Positions 12,201 to 25,241 are shown, counted from the first letter of the stretch. The stretch is 64,000 nt of DNA from Glandiceps talaboti (GCF_964340395.1 NC_135557.1:10250460-10314459), one strand, 5' to 3'. The notes: generated by a model from the letters alone, not told the origin. Numbers and translations are program-made.

Positions 12201-12371
12201 AATCTGATGTGGTGAAAGCGGCTAAATGCTTTATTTACCGCTATTTCCATCGTTTTGTGTCGTTTGTTTTTGTTCCTTCCCGGCGGCGATCACTCGGAAC
12301 AAACACACGCGACACAAAACGATGGAAATAGAGGTAAATAAAGCATTTAGCCGCTTTCACCACATCAGATT
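12201..12371. repeat. 171-bp near-perfect palindrome (76-bp arms, 19-nt loop)
   Basis: The left arm 12201-12276 and right arm 12296-12371 are reverse complements with only one mismatch in the outer 62 bp and a few near the loop. The arm begins AATCTGATGTGGTGAAAGCG. Transcribed, it would fold into one long hairpin. It may be a very young fold-back insertion or a hairpin-RNA source; no target-site duplication was recognised. Confidence 0.9.
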
Positions 12372-15288
12372 TTAATCAGATTGCTTTTATCCGTAATCAT
12401 GTATACGTGTCTTTTTTCTGCTTTCTTCAGTCGTACTTTTCTTTTCTTTTCTTTTTTTTTTTACTTTCGTCCACCCTACTTTCCCTTTTTCTCCTCATAA
12501 ATAAAACCACGTAGCAGAATGCCAAACTTGCCTCTTGTGTAGCGTCGCTACGGGACACTGGACTGTTGTCGGATTATGAACAGCGCCACCATGCTATATA
12601 CACAGCGATGGCATATCGGTACCGTGAGACAATGTATGAGATGGTTCGGACGTTCACTGTAGATCTCCACAAACTCGTTAAAAGAAATTTTTAACTGGGG
12701 TTTGTATTTAATAAGAGACAAACCAAGTTGTGTAGATGTCGCGCAGTATTCATGCATGAATTCTTAATTTTGAATTCACCCGACATAATATTTGACTATA
12801 GATTTATATCACTTAGTATTTCATCTTCCATCTACGCTAAATCTCGTCGAAGCCTACTCAGCAACTGGACGAGGGCGCTACCGCCTAATACATCTACATT
12901 CTACGATCTATATAATAGTCAAGTAAAATGTGAGCAATTTATTTTGTTTCAATGGCATCCTTGAATTAATACTGTATTATTGGAAGTTCTATGACGTGAT
13001 CAGCTTATCTCAGTCCTTTAATGGCCTTGGGAAAAAGCTAAATCGATACGAGTCACTGTTTGAACTTAGTCTTGTGCAACGTTGACAATGTTGGTTTCTA
13101 GGTTGTTTTTTTAATTTTTGGTTGAATGTACTTTATTTCCGTTGTCATCTGTGTAACTTTTAACTAAATTGTAACGTCCGATTTTTCGTATTCACGTATA
13201 TCGCCACATTGCAATGCAAATTAAAATTAAAAGAATTCAAAACTTTCGAAGAGTATTAATAGGTGATATACGGTGATAGGCTTGTCGGCCTCGCCAGGAA
13301 AAAAGACCCGGATGTCATTATGAGTTTGAACTAAAAACACGACATTCTTACATTAATTAGTCTAGAGTAGTATTTACGAGATCAATCAAGGTTTTATTTA
13401 ATTTAGAAAGAAGGAACTTAATGTTCTGATGGACGTTAGTCAGAGATAATTGATCAATAAATTAGGTGATTACGAGACATCATTTGTGACGTTTTACTGT
13501 CAATTTACTCTTACATGTTCTTCATTTGTCTCGTAAATACAGGTGTTACTTTAAACTGTAAACTGTACTGCACTAACAACTGGACAGTTTTGTATCAGAT
13601 GTTTTGTTATTTACAATAACTCACTCGTAATAGTGTATACCGTCAGTATCGCATCACCTGTGTACAAGTATATTTTGTTGTTACTTTGTTCAAGGACCTC
13701 ATCAAACCCTTTGTCTGTTCAAATCAAAGGAATAATGAAGGGTCACCGCGTACAGTGTATTTTAGACGAGGTCAAACAGTTATCAAAGTCTTACAAATAT
13801 CTTGGTTTATTCCATGACACAATAAACTCTCATTAATAACACTTCGTACTACAGCTGTCCAAAGGAATAGGCCTTTCCAAAATTTGCCATGGTGGCGCTC
13901 TACTCACTTTCCAGTCTGTGTGTACGTAAACATGGTGTAGGTTACTCAGTAACTTACAGAGCACTGCTGCTTTACTCGATGTCTGAACAATACGAACAAA
14001 ACATCCCTGATTTACACTTCTACAGAATACCAAGGGACAACAGTTACACGACAATGTTGTTTGAACGGTTAATTATGCAAATATTTTGTGCAAGTACCAT
14101 CATATAGACAGTGATTCTCCACTGTCTGTGGGTACCATTCATGAATTGGCGACTAGCTTACAACTTGTGATCGTACTTGTAACATACCCATTTGTCACGG
14201 TAGCACAGCCTGGAGTACTGACTTTGATTATGGCTCAAGTTAGTCACGTGATCAACAGGTGGGTTGTGAGGCATAAAGCATATTTAACCTTGGTTGGAAT
14301 AATTCCGAAATAATAGCGTACACATCACACTGAAATCGAGCTGTAAGATTTATCAATACATGCGCATTAGACCGAGATATGAATCTTTGGACGATTACTG
14401 GACAGTGTTTTGTTGGTACATGACCTTCACCTAAAACCATGGGAGTGTGACATGGCCACGTATTAGTGTTAGAGATGTTGTTGTCCTATGTTAAATATCA
14501 TACGAATCCTGCTACTACAAATGCAGCAATTTACACGCTATGTTAGTGGTCTATTGTAGGGAAAACGGTAGTATATGTGGCCTGCAGATAAGGAAAACAA
14601 TATAAGAAATACTACACGTCCCTATGGAAGTGTATATAACCTCCTTCCGTTCATAAACCAAACAAGGTAAGTATCTATTTCGTGCGGCGTTACTCAAAGT
14701 TAGCGGTAACTTTGAATAGTGTTCACATCAACCATGACCTGGCCCCAGCCGGTCAGACGAGGGAACTCGGTGACGTCAAGATCATATCCCCGCGAACTTG
14801 TTTTACAACCGACTTTTATGGCCTGCGTCCGACCCTAGTCCGACTGACTCATCACGTTTCCAGGAACAAACAAACAAGATACCTGTCGGTGTTTGTTTTA
14901 AATATCTAAACAGTTACCTGCCACTTCCCGAAGGAAGTATCCATGGCGAGGAAGGAGGTTGTTCTTTCAGTCAGAAAATTGTTAATTACGGATTAAAAGT
15001 CGATCATGTTTCCAAACTTCCGGTTATATATTACTTTCTATTCCAGTCACTCACTGAAACAATGTACGTGTTCGTTTATATTCAACTGACTTATCGCGCG
15101 CTGTATTTGACATAGAAGACACAGAAATGACAAATATTCCTTTGAAACCCACACTGTAAACATGCATGTGACATGGGAGGATGATGGGTCTCGTCATGGT
15201 TGGAGAAAAACTGACTTGAGCAAATATAAAGAACAAGACAAGTCTGAAATTTCAAAAATGCAATATATAGCGACTGTAATATCAAGTA
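12372..15288. other. Intergenic, no supported gene
   Basis: Several short plus-strand frames occur (13.6-15.1 kb), but none has splice sites or a family match that I can defend. One peptide near 13995-14030 has a faint THAP-like look and is discussed under rejected items. Confidence 0.35.
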
Positions 15289-15357
15289 GTATGTATGTAT
15301 GTATGTATGTATGTATGTATGTATGTATGTCTCTGTCTGTATATATGTGTGTCTGTA

Positions 15358-15404
<47 letters not shown>

Positions 15405-15540
15405 ATGTATGTATGTATGTATGTATGTATGTATGTATGTATGTATGCATGCATGCGTGCGTGCGTGTGTGTGTGCGTGCGTGCGTGTGTGTGTGTTGGT
15501 AGGTAGGCAGGTATATTGGTAGGTATGTAGGTAGGTGTGT
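15289..15540 (+). repeat. Compound microsatellite (GTAT)n(GTCT)n(GTAT)n(GCGT/GT)n
   Basis: Successive tetranucleotide blocks that drift by single substitutions, ending in GTGT, GCGT and GTAG units. All frames across it are artefacts. Confidence 0.97.
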
Positions 15541-15677
15541 GTAACATCACAGTTGTTGATGAAATAATAATATTCACAATAATAGGCTATGAAGTATGAT
15601 TATTTTGTTGAAGTGTCATTAAGTTACTCTGTTCTTGAGTTTTCTGAATTTTCAGAATAACCTTGACCCTGGAATGT

Positions 15678-15734
15678 ATGCCGATATATATGGTTATTGT
15701 AGTGACATTGGTATTTGTAGCAGCATCACAAACT
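15678..15734 (+). CDS. Candidate signal-peptide exon of a small secreted protein
   Basis: ATG at 15678 encodes MPIYMVIVVTLVFVAASQT, a short hydrophobic leader with an Ala-Ala-Ser end, and the exon finishes in phase 0 at GTGAGT. A possible upstream acceptor (TTTTCAG at about 15654) would make this exon internal with a 5' UTR exon before it. It pairs in phase with the open exon at 16675. The evidence is only an N-terminal leader plus splice sites, so this could be chance. Confidence 0.33.
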
Positions 15735-16371
15735 GTGAGTACCCGTCATACTCTAATTATACTATGTGTTAGTGTAGAACTCATCATACCATGTTACTGT
15801 ACAACTGTAAATAAACGTCATGTGATGTGATGTGAGAGTTACATATTCCGTTCTAACGCCATAGTCATTAGTGTCAAAATCACACTGAAATCATTAGAAA
15901 ATTGATTATTGTGTTTTAACGTATGCATTAAACCGAAATCAAAATAACACAAAATAATCTCAGCAAAAAATATAACACACATATTCATTTGTACAAAATG
16001 CTGTCATAGCGACCTACTTTCCTAAAGCACGTAGAGTGCTATTTCTGTATTCTTTTTCAAATTTAATGCAATGTAACATTGTTGTCACCCCTTGGTTTAC
16101 AGATGTTTTCCCTGGGGGAGGGGTGTACGTATACTGCCGCATATCCCCGTCTGACAATTCGGGAAGTACCCCATCCCCATTCACGGTTTTCATTTATACA
16201 ACTGATTTGATTTAATTTACATGTAATACCTTTGAACTTGAATGATTGCTATTGTCAAAGATTTCATCAAAAGAATCATGGATGCCGTCTCGTCTTCAAG
16301 CCAGGGTCGTCTTCGGACACTACGGAAAACAGACATTTAAAAATGTCCTGCCGTGTCCACTAGGTTGACGG

Positions 16372-16591
16372 TAGTCTAGTTCCTATACGACGCAATACGG
16401 TTACTACGATCATCTCCACTCACTCTGGGACTGCCTGTCAATTTGTGATGATGGCTTACTACTAACAGGCGTCATTTACCCTTCGCTCAAGGGGGTGGTG
16501 TAGCACAGATTTCTGAGCTAGAATACCGACTTTCCCTATACGTGAGTGGATACAATCGTAGTATCGTAATGCGTCGTACATGAGCTCGGCT
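16372..16591 (-). mobile_element. TAGTCT-family short DNA transposon, 9-bp TSD
   Basis: The element is bounded by a perfect 9-bp target-site duplication, GGTTGACGG at 16363-16371 and 16592-16600. The left end (TAGTCTAGTTCCTATACGAC) and the right end form imperfect inverted arms of about 50 bp, with matching blocks around CCACTCAC and GTGAGTGG. It shares its TAGTCTAGTTCCTATAC end with the copies at 24152, 29230 and 45623. It is 220 bp, with no coding capacity. The 9-bp TSD is typical of Mutator-like elements, but the superfamily is inference. Confidence 0.8.
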
Positions 16592-16674
16592 GGTTGACGG
16601 ATAATTTATGTGATTATTTTCATTTGACAAGACGGTGTTCTTCTACGACCTACTTCTTTTTAATTGATCGGCAG

Positions 16675-16863
16675 GTGTCTAGTCGCCACGTACTCTATTC
16701 ATTATTACTGAAAGCAACGTTTGGGAGATACGGGCACTTGAAACTCGAAGGCGATTTCAAAAACCCTCGAGATGCCAAACTATTTTATCACTGCATTCCT
16801 CACATCGCCAACGATTACAACAAAATACAGATGTATAAAATATATAGCTCATATAAAGTCTAG
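16675..16863 (+). CDS. Candidate terminal exon with degenerate chitin-binding-like motif
   Basis: Following an acceptor (GATCGGCAG) in phase 0, 62 codons run to TAG. The centre reads GDFKNPRDAKLFYHCIP, which resembles the core of type-2 chitin-binding (CBM14, peritrophin-A) domains, G-x-[FY]-x-x-P-x-D-C-x-x-[FY]-x-x-C, but the first core cysteine is replaced by Ala and the flanking cysteines are missing. It would follow the leader exon at 15678. If real, the product is a secreted protein of about 81 residues with a divergent or decayed domain. It might equally be a pseudo-exon. Confidence 0.28.
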   Translation: MSSRHVLYSLLLKATFGRYGHLKLEGDFKNPRDAKLFYHCIPHIANDYNKIQMYKIYSSYKV

Positions 16864-18521
16864 ACTAAGACAGACTGATATGGTGTCTAACAAAATATTA
16901 TACAAAGAGCGTGTCTGATTAAAAGAGATATTGATAGACTATAACCGTTGTGTTAACCCAGAAATAGCATGTACTTTCACCAACCCTTCCTAATTTCTGA
17001 ACGAGCAAAGATCACAACAAAATAAACACCTTTATAAATGCGATTACAAAATCAATGTTGGCATGATCCCGGTTCATAGTCACCCACTGGGTGGATTATT
17101 ACTACAACAACAAAAATACTCAATTTAGATGACTTGCAAAATATAATCTCTCTGATGTCCAAGGCAAATTTCTTCAGAATCCTTGAATACCATAATGTGT
17201 TGAAGAGTACGTCGTGCGTAAAATCATAATTATAGAACTTCCGCTGGGATGATCTCCATGAAGCTGGTAGCTGTTCGTTGTCAAGACCATCTCACCGAAG
17301 GTCCTAATCTCTGCTACAACAAATTGGCAAGAATAAAGCTTAGTACAACGCTATTACGGATGGTCCCACAAAAGCGAAGGGGTGTATTATAAAGCTAGCC
17401 AGGTATGCAAAGCCAAGCCAGGTGTAATCAAGTTGAACCACCGATGAAAAGGAAGTCCTAAATCTTTGCATCGATGCTTCCATTATAATACTAGCTTAGC
17501 TGCTACATTCGTTTACTCAATGTTAGCACCAACACAACAGACATACTTACATTTGTAAATATGATTAACAGTTTTTGCCTAAACCCAAGGTCAGTCAATT
17601 TTCAACACCTTTGTTTATTTGAAAATCATGACATTATTGATCATTCCACATTGGCGACGTTAATTTCCCAACATACAATTTTTATTTTGAATGCAAATTG
17701 AAATATTTCATATTATGAATAGTCCTGTTATTAAAAATAATATTTCATACCAAATATGTCCCAGTGGTAATAATAAATGAAAGTGGATATTTGTGTTTGA
17801 CTGCCTCGATATTTTAAAAAACTCATAAAAAAGGGCGACTCGTTTGTCAACAACTTGTCACAGAGCTGTGCCGTGGGTTGATTTGTTTTAGTTTAATATT
17901 TCACGGAGTTTATTACCGAATTGTTAAAGTTCAACTAGGAAGACCCCCCATGTCAGTATAAACTTGAACGAACCGTTCGATCAGCACTCGGAGCTCGTTG
18001 TCGAGTATTTATAGCGAGCAGAAGTCGTTAATTAAATTTTGGACAACAAATACCTTATTAATTCTCGAAAACGTCACTAAGAACCTATCGTTTCAATTTT
18101 ATAGGTTTGTGTTATTGTTCGATTAACGCACATTTTAGTTTGGTTTGCCACGGTTTTAAAAAAAATCAACACTGCTATCAGTAACGGCTTTTTTTCTTGA
18201 CGTGGTTATCGAAGCCGAAAGCTCTGGTATGCATCGTCTGTATGCATTATAATAACATTTCTAGAACTTGACCGTTTATCGGATGTCTATTTTTAGTACA
18301 TGATGGGCACACCTATGTATGTAGGTGTGTGGGATATTTGTATCTTTGGTGTGGAATGTCTCGGTTATTTGTTTTAAATGATTCTCAAATATGATTCATA
18401 AAGAGTACTCAATAAATACCAACCTAGGGGGCTTCGATCACTTAACGTTCTTTGGACCCACAAGCAGTATATGAAAACCGTTGCTCTCTGCTAGGACTTC
18501 AATATTCGGACCACCACAATA
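16864..18521. other. Intergenic, upstream region of the NCAM-like gene
   Basis: No repeat or exon recognised. The promoter of the adhesion gene presumably lies in its right-hand part, but I see no convincing TATA box, so the transcription start is undetermined. Confidence 0.35.
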
Positions 18522-18585
18522 ATGATGTATCTCAAAACGACATTTACCGCGGCACTTTTTCTGCTTACTGCGACCATTATTACAG
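18522..18585 (+). CDS. NCAM/FasII-like gene, exon 1 (signal peptide)
   Basis: Two adjacent ATGs (18522 and 18525) start a 21-residue leader, MMYLKTTFTAALFLLTATIIT, with a hydrophobic core. The exon ends in phase 1 at ACAG|GTAAGT. The dangling G joins the AA of exon 2 to give Glu22 without disturbing the frame. The assignment to this gene rests on phase agreement, strand and the leader; another first exon inside the long intron cannot be excluded. Confidence 0.68.
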
Positions 18586-20106
18586 GTAAGTGTTTCAGCA
18601 TTTCTTAAGAGGCGATGGTAATATATGTCGAATTCCTAAAATGTGGATAGTCGGACTGAACTTACATGTAACATATAGCGGTCGCTGCATGGCTCTAAAA
18701 TTGACACACACACGCCTCGCCGCTTATCTACCGATACTCGTCCAACAAACTTCATTCACAAACAGTTTAAGTACATATTTTTAGCGTGCCTCCCAACTCG
18801 TCAACTATATCACGGAGAATTTCCATTGAAACATACAAAAGAATTATATTTACATCAAAACTCAGTACCTTTGAATGAAACATGTGGCAGAGTTGAGTGT
18901 TCAAGTGTTTTAAAATATATATGTACATACACAGAGGTGGACTAAATTTAATTCGGTGATGACGTCATCCGAAGCATTATGAGTGAGATTGGAGTAATGA
19001 TAAGAACGAGAAATGGACAAGTTGTCTACTTCTGGTTAAATACTGGTATATTTCATTATGAAGATTGATGTTAAGGCGAAAGCCGTCACGTCCTGTCTGT
19101 AGAAGTAAACTTGAGCAGTTGTCAGTTTGTTCCCGTTTGATTTATCGAGACTAAAGAGCGCGAAACTTACTCGCAGCACGCGAGGTAATGTAAAGTTTAA
19201 CAGGTGCTGAACTGTGGGGTGTTTTTATCCTTGAGTAGCCTGATTTTACGACAATTTTACGTTGGTGCTAACGACCCAAACTTGTACAATGTATATAACG
19301 TGGCTTTTTACTTTGTAACAGTTTACATACTCTTGTTGAAAACACTAAAAAGTATGCAAGAAAAGTCGTAAACTTTACGACAGGGGGGTATCAAAGCCCT
19401 CGTTAATCGTTTCGACAAATATACCTTTGTTACCTGCTGGTCCGCTTAACAGATACCGTTGCGCCGCTGAGCCACGGAGAAGGGTATACGGTGTAATTTA
19501 AAACCGTCCGGGGGAGACTTGTCAGAATACCGGAAGAGACGTGGATTGCGACGAGTCAGTGGTTCGTAACGTCACCGTATAAATGTATAACAAGACAAGC
19601 CTTTCAATTTCATACGCAGACGGTCTAATCTTTCAAACTATGTCGATCAGGACAATGGCATTCCACGTCCATCACCACTAGTGATAAATATTAGCGTCAA
19701 ATATGTGGCATATTTCCTTAAGAAGTTTGTTTTAGTTCTTGTAACGAATTTCATGTGTCTTTTGTTCGATAAACAGTGTATTCACATTTGTAAACATGGA
19801 GACTCAATAGCATTTTAATTTACAAATAAGAAATTTGATTTGTATACTTTGATACGTTTGAACTTTAGCATGCTTTAGTGACTCTCTCGGCAGAAATAAG
19901 ACAGAAAGGAATTTAAAAATTGATCGAGTTTAAGATATGATGCTAAGTTGATCACGTGACAGCTCCTTCAGCTAAAGCGCAGATGTAATATAGCATTTCA
20001 CTTAAAGTCTGGGTTTACACATAGACATGTTTGGGTGAAAATACACTACTAGTCAGTAAAATGTAAAAAAAATATATATCCTCTAAACTTTGGGACAAAC
20101 TACCTA

Positions 20107-20110
20107 CGCA

Positions 20111-20143
<33 letters not shown>

Positions 20144-20468
20144 GTACGTACATGCAAATACATACATACATACACTCACATACATACATACATACATACA
20201 TACATACATACATACACACACACACATACATACATACATACATACATACATACATACATACATAAATATACACATACACAGACAGACAGACAGACAGACT
20301 GATAGACATACATACATACATACATACATACATACATACATACATACATACATACATACATACATACATACATACATACATACATACAGACATGCATACA
20401 TACATACACACACACACATACACACACACACATACATACATACATACATACATACATACATACATACA

Positions 20469-20499
<31 letters not shown>
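20107..20499 (+). repeat. Long compound microsatellite (CA)n/(CG)n/(CATA)n/(CAGA)n
   Basis: About 390 bp of CACA, CGCG, CATA and CAGA blocks. The cysteine/tyrosine/valine-rich frames on either strand are artefacts. Confidence 0.97.
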
Positions 20500-21271
20500 G
20501 CTCCAAGTCATACTACTCATCACCAAAGCTACTTGACCTTATGTCAAATTTGGATTCCTACCACATGCTCCATGACAGACCACATGCTGCATGACAGACC
20601 ACAGTCACTGTCTGGAGCCAATCTACAAAACTGAAAAGATGCAACCACTATAAAGTTTAAGTTGTGACTAAAAATCCAGATAAATAGTTGTTCGTTTGAC
20701 CGAACAAGAACAACTATTTTTGTTAAAATTGAACAGTGACTTTTTGAACTGCTAACTTATGCGATTACATGATAACGAAGTCCATACTTTGAAACGACCC
20801 ACTCCCTTATCAACATTTACAAGTACCGGTTTGCGTTTGGACGCACAGATTGCATTTTATTTACATATCAAGGTCCCCCCCCCCCCGACTTCCCCAGATA
20901 CTACTAAAACCAGACAGATGATAAAAATAGAGTCACGACAGACTTAGCTGATATACAGCACATTGTATTGTTGGTTATATAGGCAGTTTTTTTACATGTA
21001 TGTTTTGCTGTAGGCGTATAAAGCTTGTTTTAATGACATGTCGACGTATTGGTAGCTCAGCCACTTCAATCTGGCTTGAAATTGTCCTTCGCCAGATAAT
21101 ATACGTACTAGCCTAGCCTTAATCCTGGGTTAACACTAGCCAGTATGTCAAGCCATGTCACAGGGAGCACAAGAACTGTGTTACAAAAAAAATAAAAAAG
21201 TAAACAAATAAATAAAGTATCCATGAGTAGTTGAAATACACTAACACGTGGATAACTACCCAAACATACAC

Positions 21272-21273
<2 letters not shown>

Positions 21274-21333
<60 letters not shown>

Positions 21334-21407
21334 TGCATACATACATACATACATACATACATACATACATACATACATACATACATACATACATACATAC
21401 ATACATA
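21274..21407 (+). repeat. (AT)n-(CATA)n microsatellite
   Basis: About 56 bp of AT repeat, a GCATGC joint, then about 18 CATA units. Confidence 0.97.
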
Positions 21408-24151
21408 GTTATTCAATTAGTTATATTTTATCCACATGCATGCATATTTTGTTCGTTTGTTTGTGTTTTATTTATTTGTTTATTTGATCGTTTGATTGTA
21501 ACACGGTTTCTTGACTCCCTGTGGTAAGATAGCCAAGTCTCGAGAAGGCCGTAAAATGGTGTGGTCTTGGGCTACTCGTAACTTTAGTAGCTACCACGTC
21601 GTAGTTACAAAGTAATGAATTATTCACCGTACGGACTTCCTACATTGGGAACAAATTGCTTGTCATTCTGATCAAATTGAAATAAGTCTATTTATTGCTG
21701 GACGTCCACGAATAAATGCTCATTACCAGTACGTATGGCAAAGGAAAAACACTAAGTGTAGATATGAATAATTCATCAGTAGTTTACAGGGCGATAATTT
21801 TTATGAAATTTTTTTTAGCTGACCGCAGATTTTGGAAAATTAGATATTTTGGTATTAGACATTTTCCATCAAAATCGTAGACGACAGTTTTACCACAAAT
21901 TAGCAGACGATAGATACAATTTATTTATATATTTGGCAGATGAAAGACAGGCACGAAATCTGGTGATGATACACATTGAAACTATTTCAGATTTTCACAC
22001 TAATATACACATATAGGGAATTTTAGCACTTTTTGACGTCATAATTTTCCACTCAGTGGAATGCTTCATCATAAGTTAATGAGAAATAAATTGGTCCTGC
22101 AATTTATGTTTACGGCAATCGTGTTTTTGTGTTTCTATTATAAACCAGTCGCAATCTCAGGTGTTTACTGTTTATGAGATACGTCATTAGACTCTGGCAT
22201 ATCGTCTCATTATTGTCATTTTGAGCTAATTTGGGACGTATTCAAGTTGCGAATTCTAGGTATTTACTTCAGTCGGCTATTCTTGGCAGTTCCTCTTACG
22301 TCATGGAAGGGTGTCGTCCAATGTTAATTAATTTGACGTCACAGGGTGTCGTTCCAAACTGTACTAAAAGTAATTAACACTGGAATTTGGCATAGAAGTG
22401 TCTTTTTTCCCTTTCTGTTGTAACATATAAACGGAACTAGGTTCCTAGGCGACACGGTTCAATGATTTTTATGGGTCTTTTCTCAATTAATATGCATTAA
22501 TCAACGTAAACCATTATCTGGTCATATTTTATGACATAGCCAGTAGGCAACATGTCCTTATTTGGCTCACAAACATGGCCTAATCCGATAATATTGGTAC
22601 TGCCTTGTATCACGTCACTTTTCATTGATCAATTAATTTTCAGCGACTACTGACTTCACGAAATCGTGTTTCATGTGTGTTTAGTTAGTATTGCTTCTTC
22701 ATCCGGAACTACAGAGTACCGCAGTAATTAACTCCTGATGTTGCAGGATTTACGTTGTCGTCAATCTTTCGTCTGCTCTAAGTCTCCCGCCATTTTTTGT
22801 AGTCGTTCTATCGTCTGCCGCTGCCATTTTCAGGTACAAAAGTACAAGAGATACACATATTTCCAGTGACGCTTTCGCCCTGTTATTTTTAGATTATAGG
22901 TGACACGATTGTTAGTTTGGAATATCAGTTATTTCACGAGAATGACATAATCAAAAAACCCTCGCCACCCACACTATTTCCATGCCCTTTGACCTCGCCT
23001 AGCGGCCATGTTGGTAGACCACAATCAGATTAGGCCACAACTTTATTTACATTTCTCATGAGTCGTATTACTGTACTGTGCACGTGTTTGTTCCTGGATA
23101 GCAAAGCTCTTCGTCTCATACAAATCCGTGTGTATTCTACGAATTGTTAGCATTATTGTATACAATTGTAACTTCCTTAAAAGTATATATTTTTTGTTTT
23201 CACTGCTGGTTACAAATCAGAGGAGGGATTGTGTCTTTGTAAATGTAATGAGTTGTGTCAACATGGAAGTCAATGGCCCATCCAGTCGCAAAGTTGACAA
23301 ATTAAATGATCGGAGTCCAGAATTAAGGTGTTATTGGATTCTTAGATATGTTTGGTGAATAACCAGTTCATTCTAGCCTAGCTATAGACTGTAGGCTTGG
23401 CTGATTTCGGCTGATACCTGTCTCAGATCATAGACGAATCAACTTGGCTAAAGTTGTACCCTGGGAGTTGAAACACTGTTCGATCCAGACTCTGGTAGAA
23501 ATGCCATCATTCACTGTCAATAATGTTTTGTTGTAGGCTAATACCGATGTAGAACATTCTGGTACCAAACACGTGTACAACACTTAAATCGATCTGTATA
23601 CATATTTTGTGATGGCTCATCTCTACTTTATTTGTCTATGGGGGGGGTGTAGGGTGTCATTTTCCGTGATTGATGAATCATCACCACTCATTTCCCCATG
23701 ATCCCTCCACCCCCTTTGAAACAGCATTCCATTGGAATGTTTTATTTGTGAGACCTTTGTGATAAACAGCTACAAAATTTATAGTACAAATCGTAAAAAT
23801 AAGGTATGCAATGGGTCACTGTACGTCATCATGTGCATATACCAGTATGTCTGGTTATATATTACCTGTGTATTGACATAGTCACGTGATTGATAACACT
23901 TCACCTTTTGTATTGACATAGCGACTAATAATAACGCTAGTACACACTTCGTACCTGATGTTGGAATGTCAATGTCCTGTTATAAAAATGTATCATAAGA
24001 GAACAATGCTAATGGCATTTTAATGTTACTAATAACACTATATCTTGAGGAAGACTTTGCTGTCGAACAGAACGCACTCAAAATCGACTTGAACCATCAG
24101 GCTTGGCTAAGCTTACCCTGCAGGGTTGAGTATGTCAATTCGCTACACTCG
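21408..24151. other. Intron 1 sequence, nothing recognised
   Basis: AT-rich intronic DNA of the adhesion gene with no exon or repeat family that I can define. Confidence 0.4.
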
Positions 24152-24521
24152 TAGTCTAGTTCCTATACTAGAGTATCCGATTTACACCTCCCCTCACAGT
24201 ATAGTCAAACTGGTTACACTACTAGAACTCCTGAGATGCATCAGATGCAATTTAAAATTCATTCACAGCCACCCACACAGTCATTAACATCATGCCTTTG
24301 TTAACTAATTACAAAATTCTAACAGTCCCTTATGAAGTTAGTGTTTTGAGGACAGTTATGTAATGTCCAAATATGGTATATTTGTCAGCTCAGGCCTTAC
24401 AAACTGTTACGTCACTATAACAGTTTGGAGTTCTATGATTGGATGAACAACTTTTTTGTGACGATTGAGGTGGCTTTGACCAGATGTGGTTTTCTTAGAA
24501 ACAACGTTGAAATCCAGACTA
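24152..24521 (-). mobile_element. TAGTCT-family DNA transposon, full-length inverted copy
   Basis: This 370-bp element is collinear, in reverse orientation, with the copy at 45623-45980. Shared landmarks (minus strand) are AAGTTGTTCATCCAATCA, GAGCTGACAAATATACCATA, TTGGACATTACATAACTG, GGAGGTGTAAATCG and TATAGGAACTAGACTA. It begins and ends TAGTCT/AGACTA. It is flanked by an 18-bp imperfect direct repeat (GTCAATTCGCTACACTCG and GTCACTTCGCTACACCCG, 16 of 18 identical), which includes the expected 9-bp duplication. Confidence 0.82.
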
Positions 24522-25163
24522 GTCACTTCGCTACACCCGTGGAGACTTGATTGGCTATCCGGATTGACAATGCTTTTTTGATCAATATACGTAGTCGAAC
24601 ATGCTAGTTAGCCAAGTCACTGGAAATTGAATAGAGAACGAGTGTAGTGGAGTCACACATTCAGCCAGTCAATACAGGCGAGGTCGAGATCAATAGTCAA
24701 TGCATGATGAAAAAAATAAATTCTTATAGTTTGGGTTGGGGGTCGGGATGGGGTTTGTACCATTTTAATTCACATCCGTTGCCTTACTACAAATATTTCT
24801 AAGAAATGTCGCCAAATGAAATGGAAGGATTTTCGCTATAATAGTAAATGCGTGATACTGAAGTATACAATACTACTACATACTGATTTCAAAAGTGATT
24901 GTGGTCTCTGAAACAATTATCAATTTTGGTCAATTAAGTTAGCGGGGGGGGGGGTGAAGATAACGTAGCGTAACATCGGAATACGGTCGTCAAGTACTAG
25001 AATAGGGGTGAGGGGTGGGGGTGAGGGGTGCGTTTCTGAATTTAATGGACTATAGATCTCACTCCTAAGCCTTTACATGGACACAACGCAATAAGTTGAA
25101 AACACGTCAATGTAGGTGTCGTAATAACACAAGTTTCTAGACATCAAAAAAACTCTCCATCGA

Positions 25164-25241
25164 CATCGTCGCAAACCACGGCCTGTTTTACGTGCCGCCC
25201 CACTGTGGCGGAAGAAATAACAGCTCTGGTTTGCGAGAATG
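25164..25241 (-). mobile_element. CGCAAACCA miniature element, copy a
   Basis: A 78-bp unit from CATCGTCGCAAACCACGGCC to CTCTGGTTTGCGAGAATG. The two ends are near-perfect inverted repeats. CTCCAT flanks both sides, a partly decayed duplication. Other copies are at 28519, 29004, 34170, 37695, 38169, 40513 and 41440. Confidence 0.8.

Noticed and set aside
13889-14107. Peptide containing DLHFYRIPRD, reminiscent of THAP zinc fingers (sFhrfPkd)
   Set aside because: The C2CH zinc ligands are absent from the frame and no transposase follows; a chance match is likely.
19380-19480. Possible tRNA-derived SINE on the minus strand (GTGGCTCAGCGGCGCAACGG as A box, GGGCTTTGATACCCC as B box)
   Set aside because: The two boxes are about 70 nt apart, too far for a normal tRNA head, the B box is poor, and I found no second copy in the window.
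20015-20526. 163-residue and overlapping Cys/Val/Tyr-rich frames
   Set aside because: Pure microsatellite translation in three frames at once.
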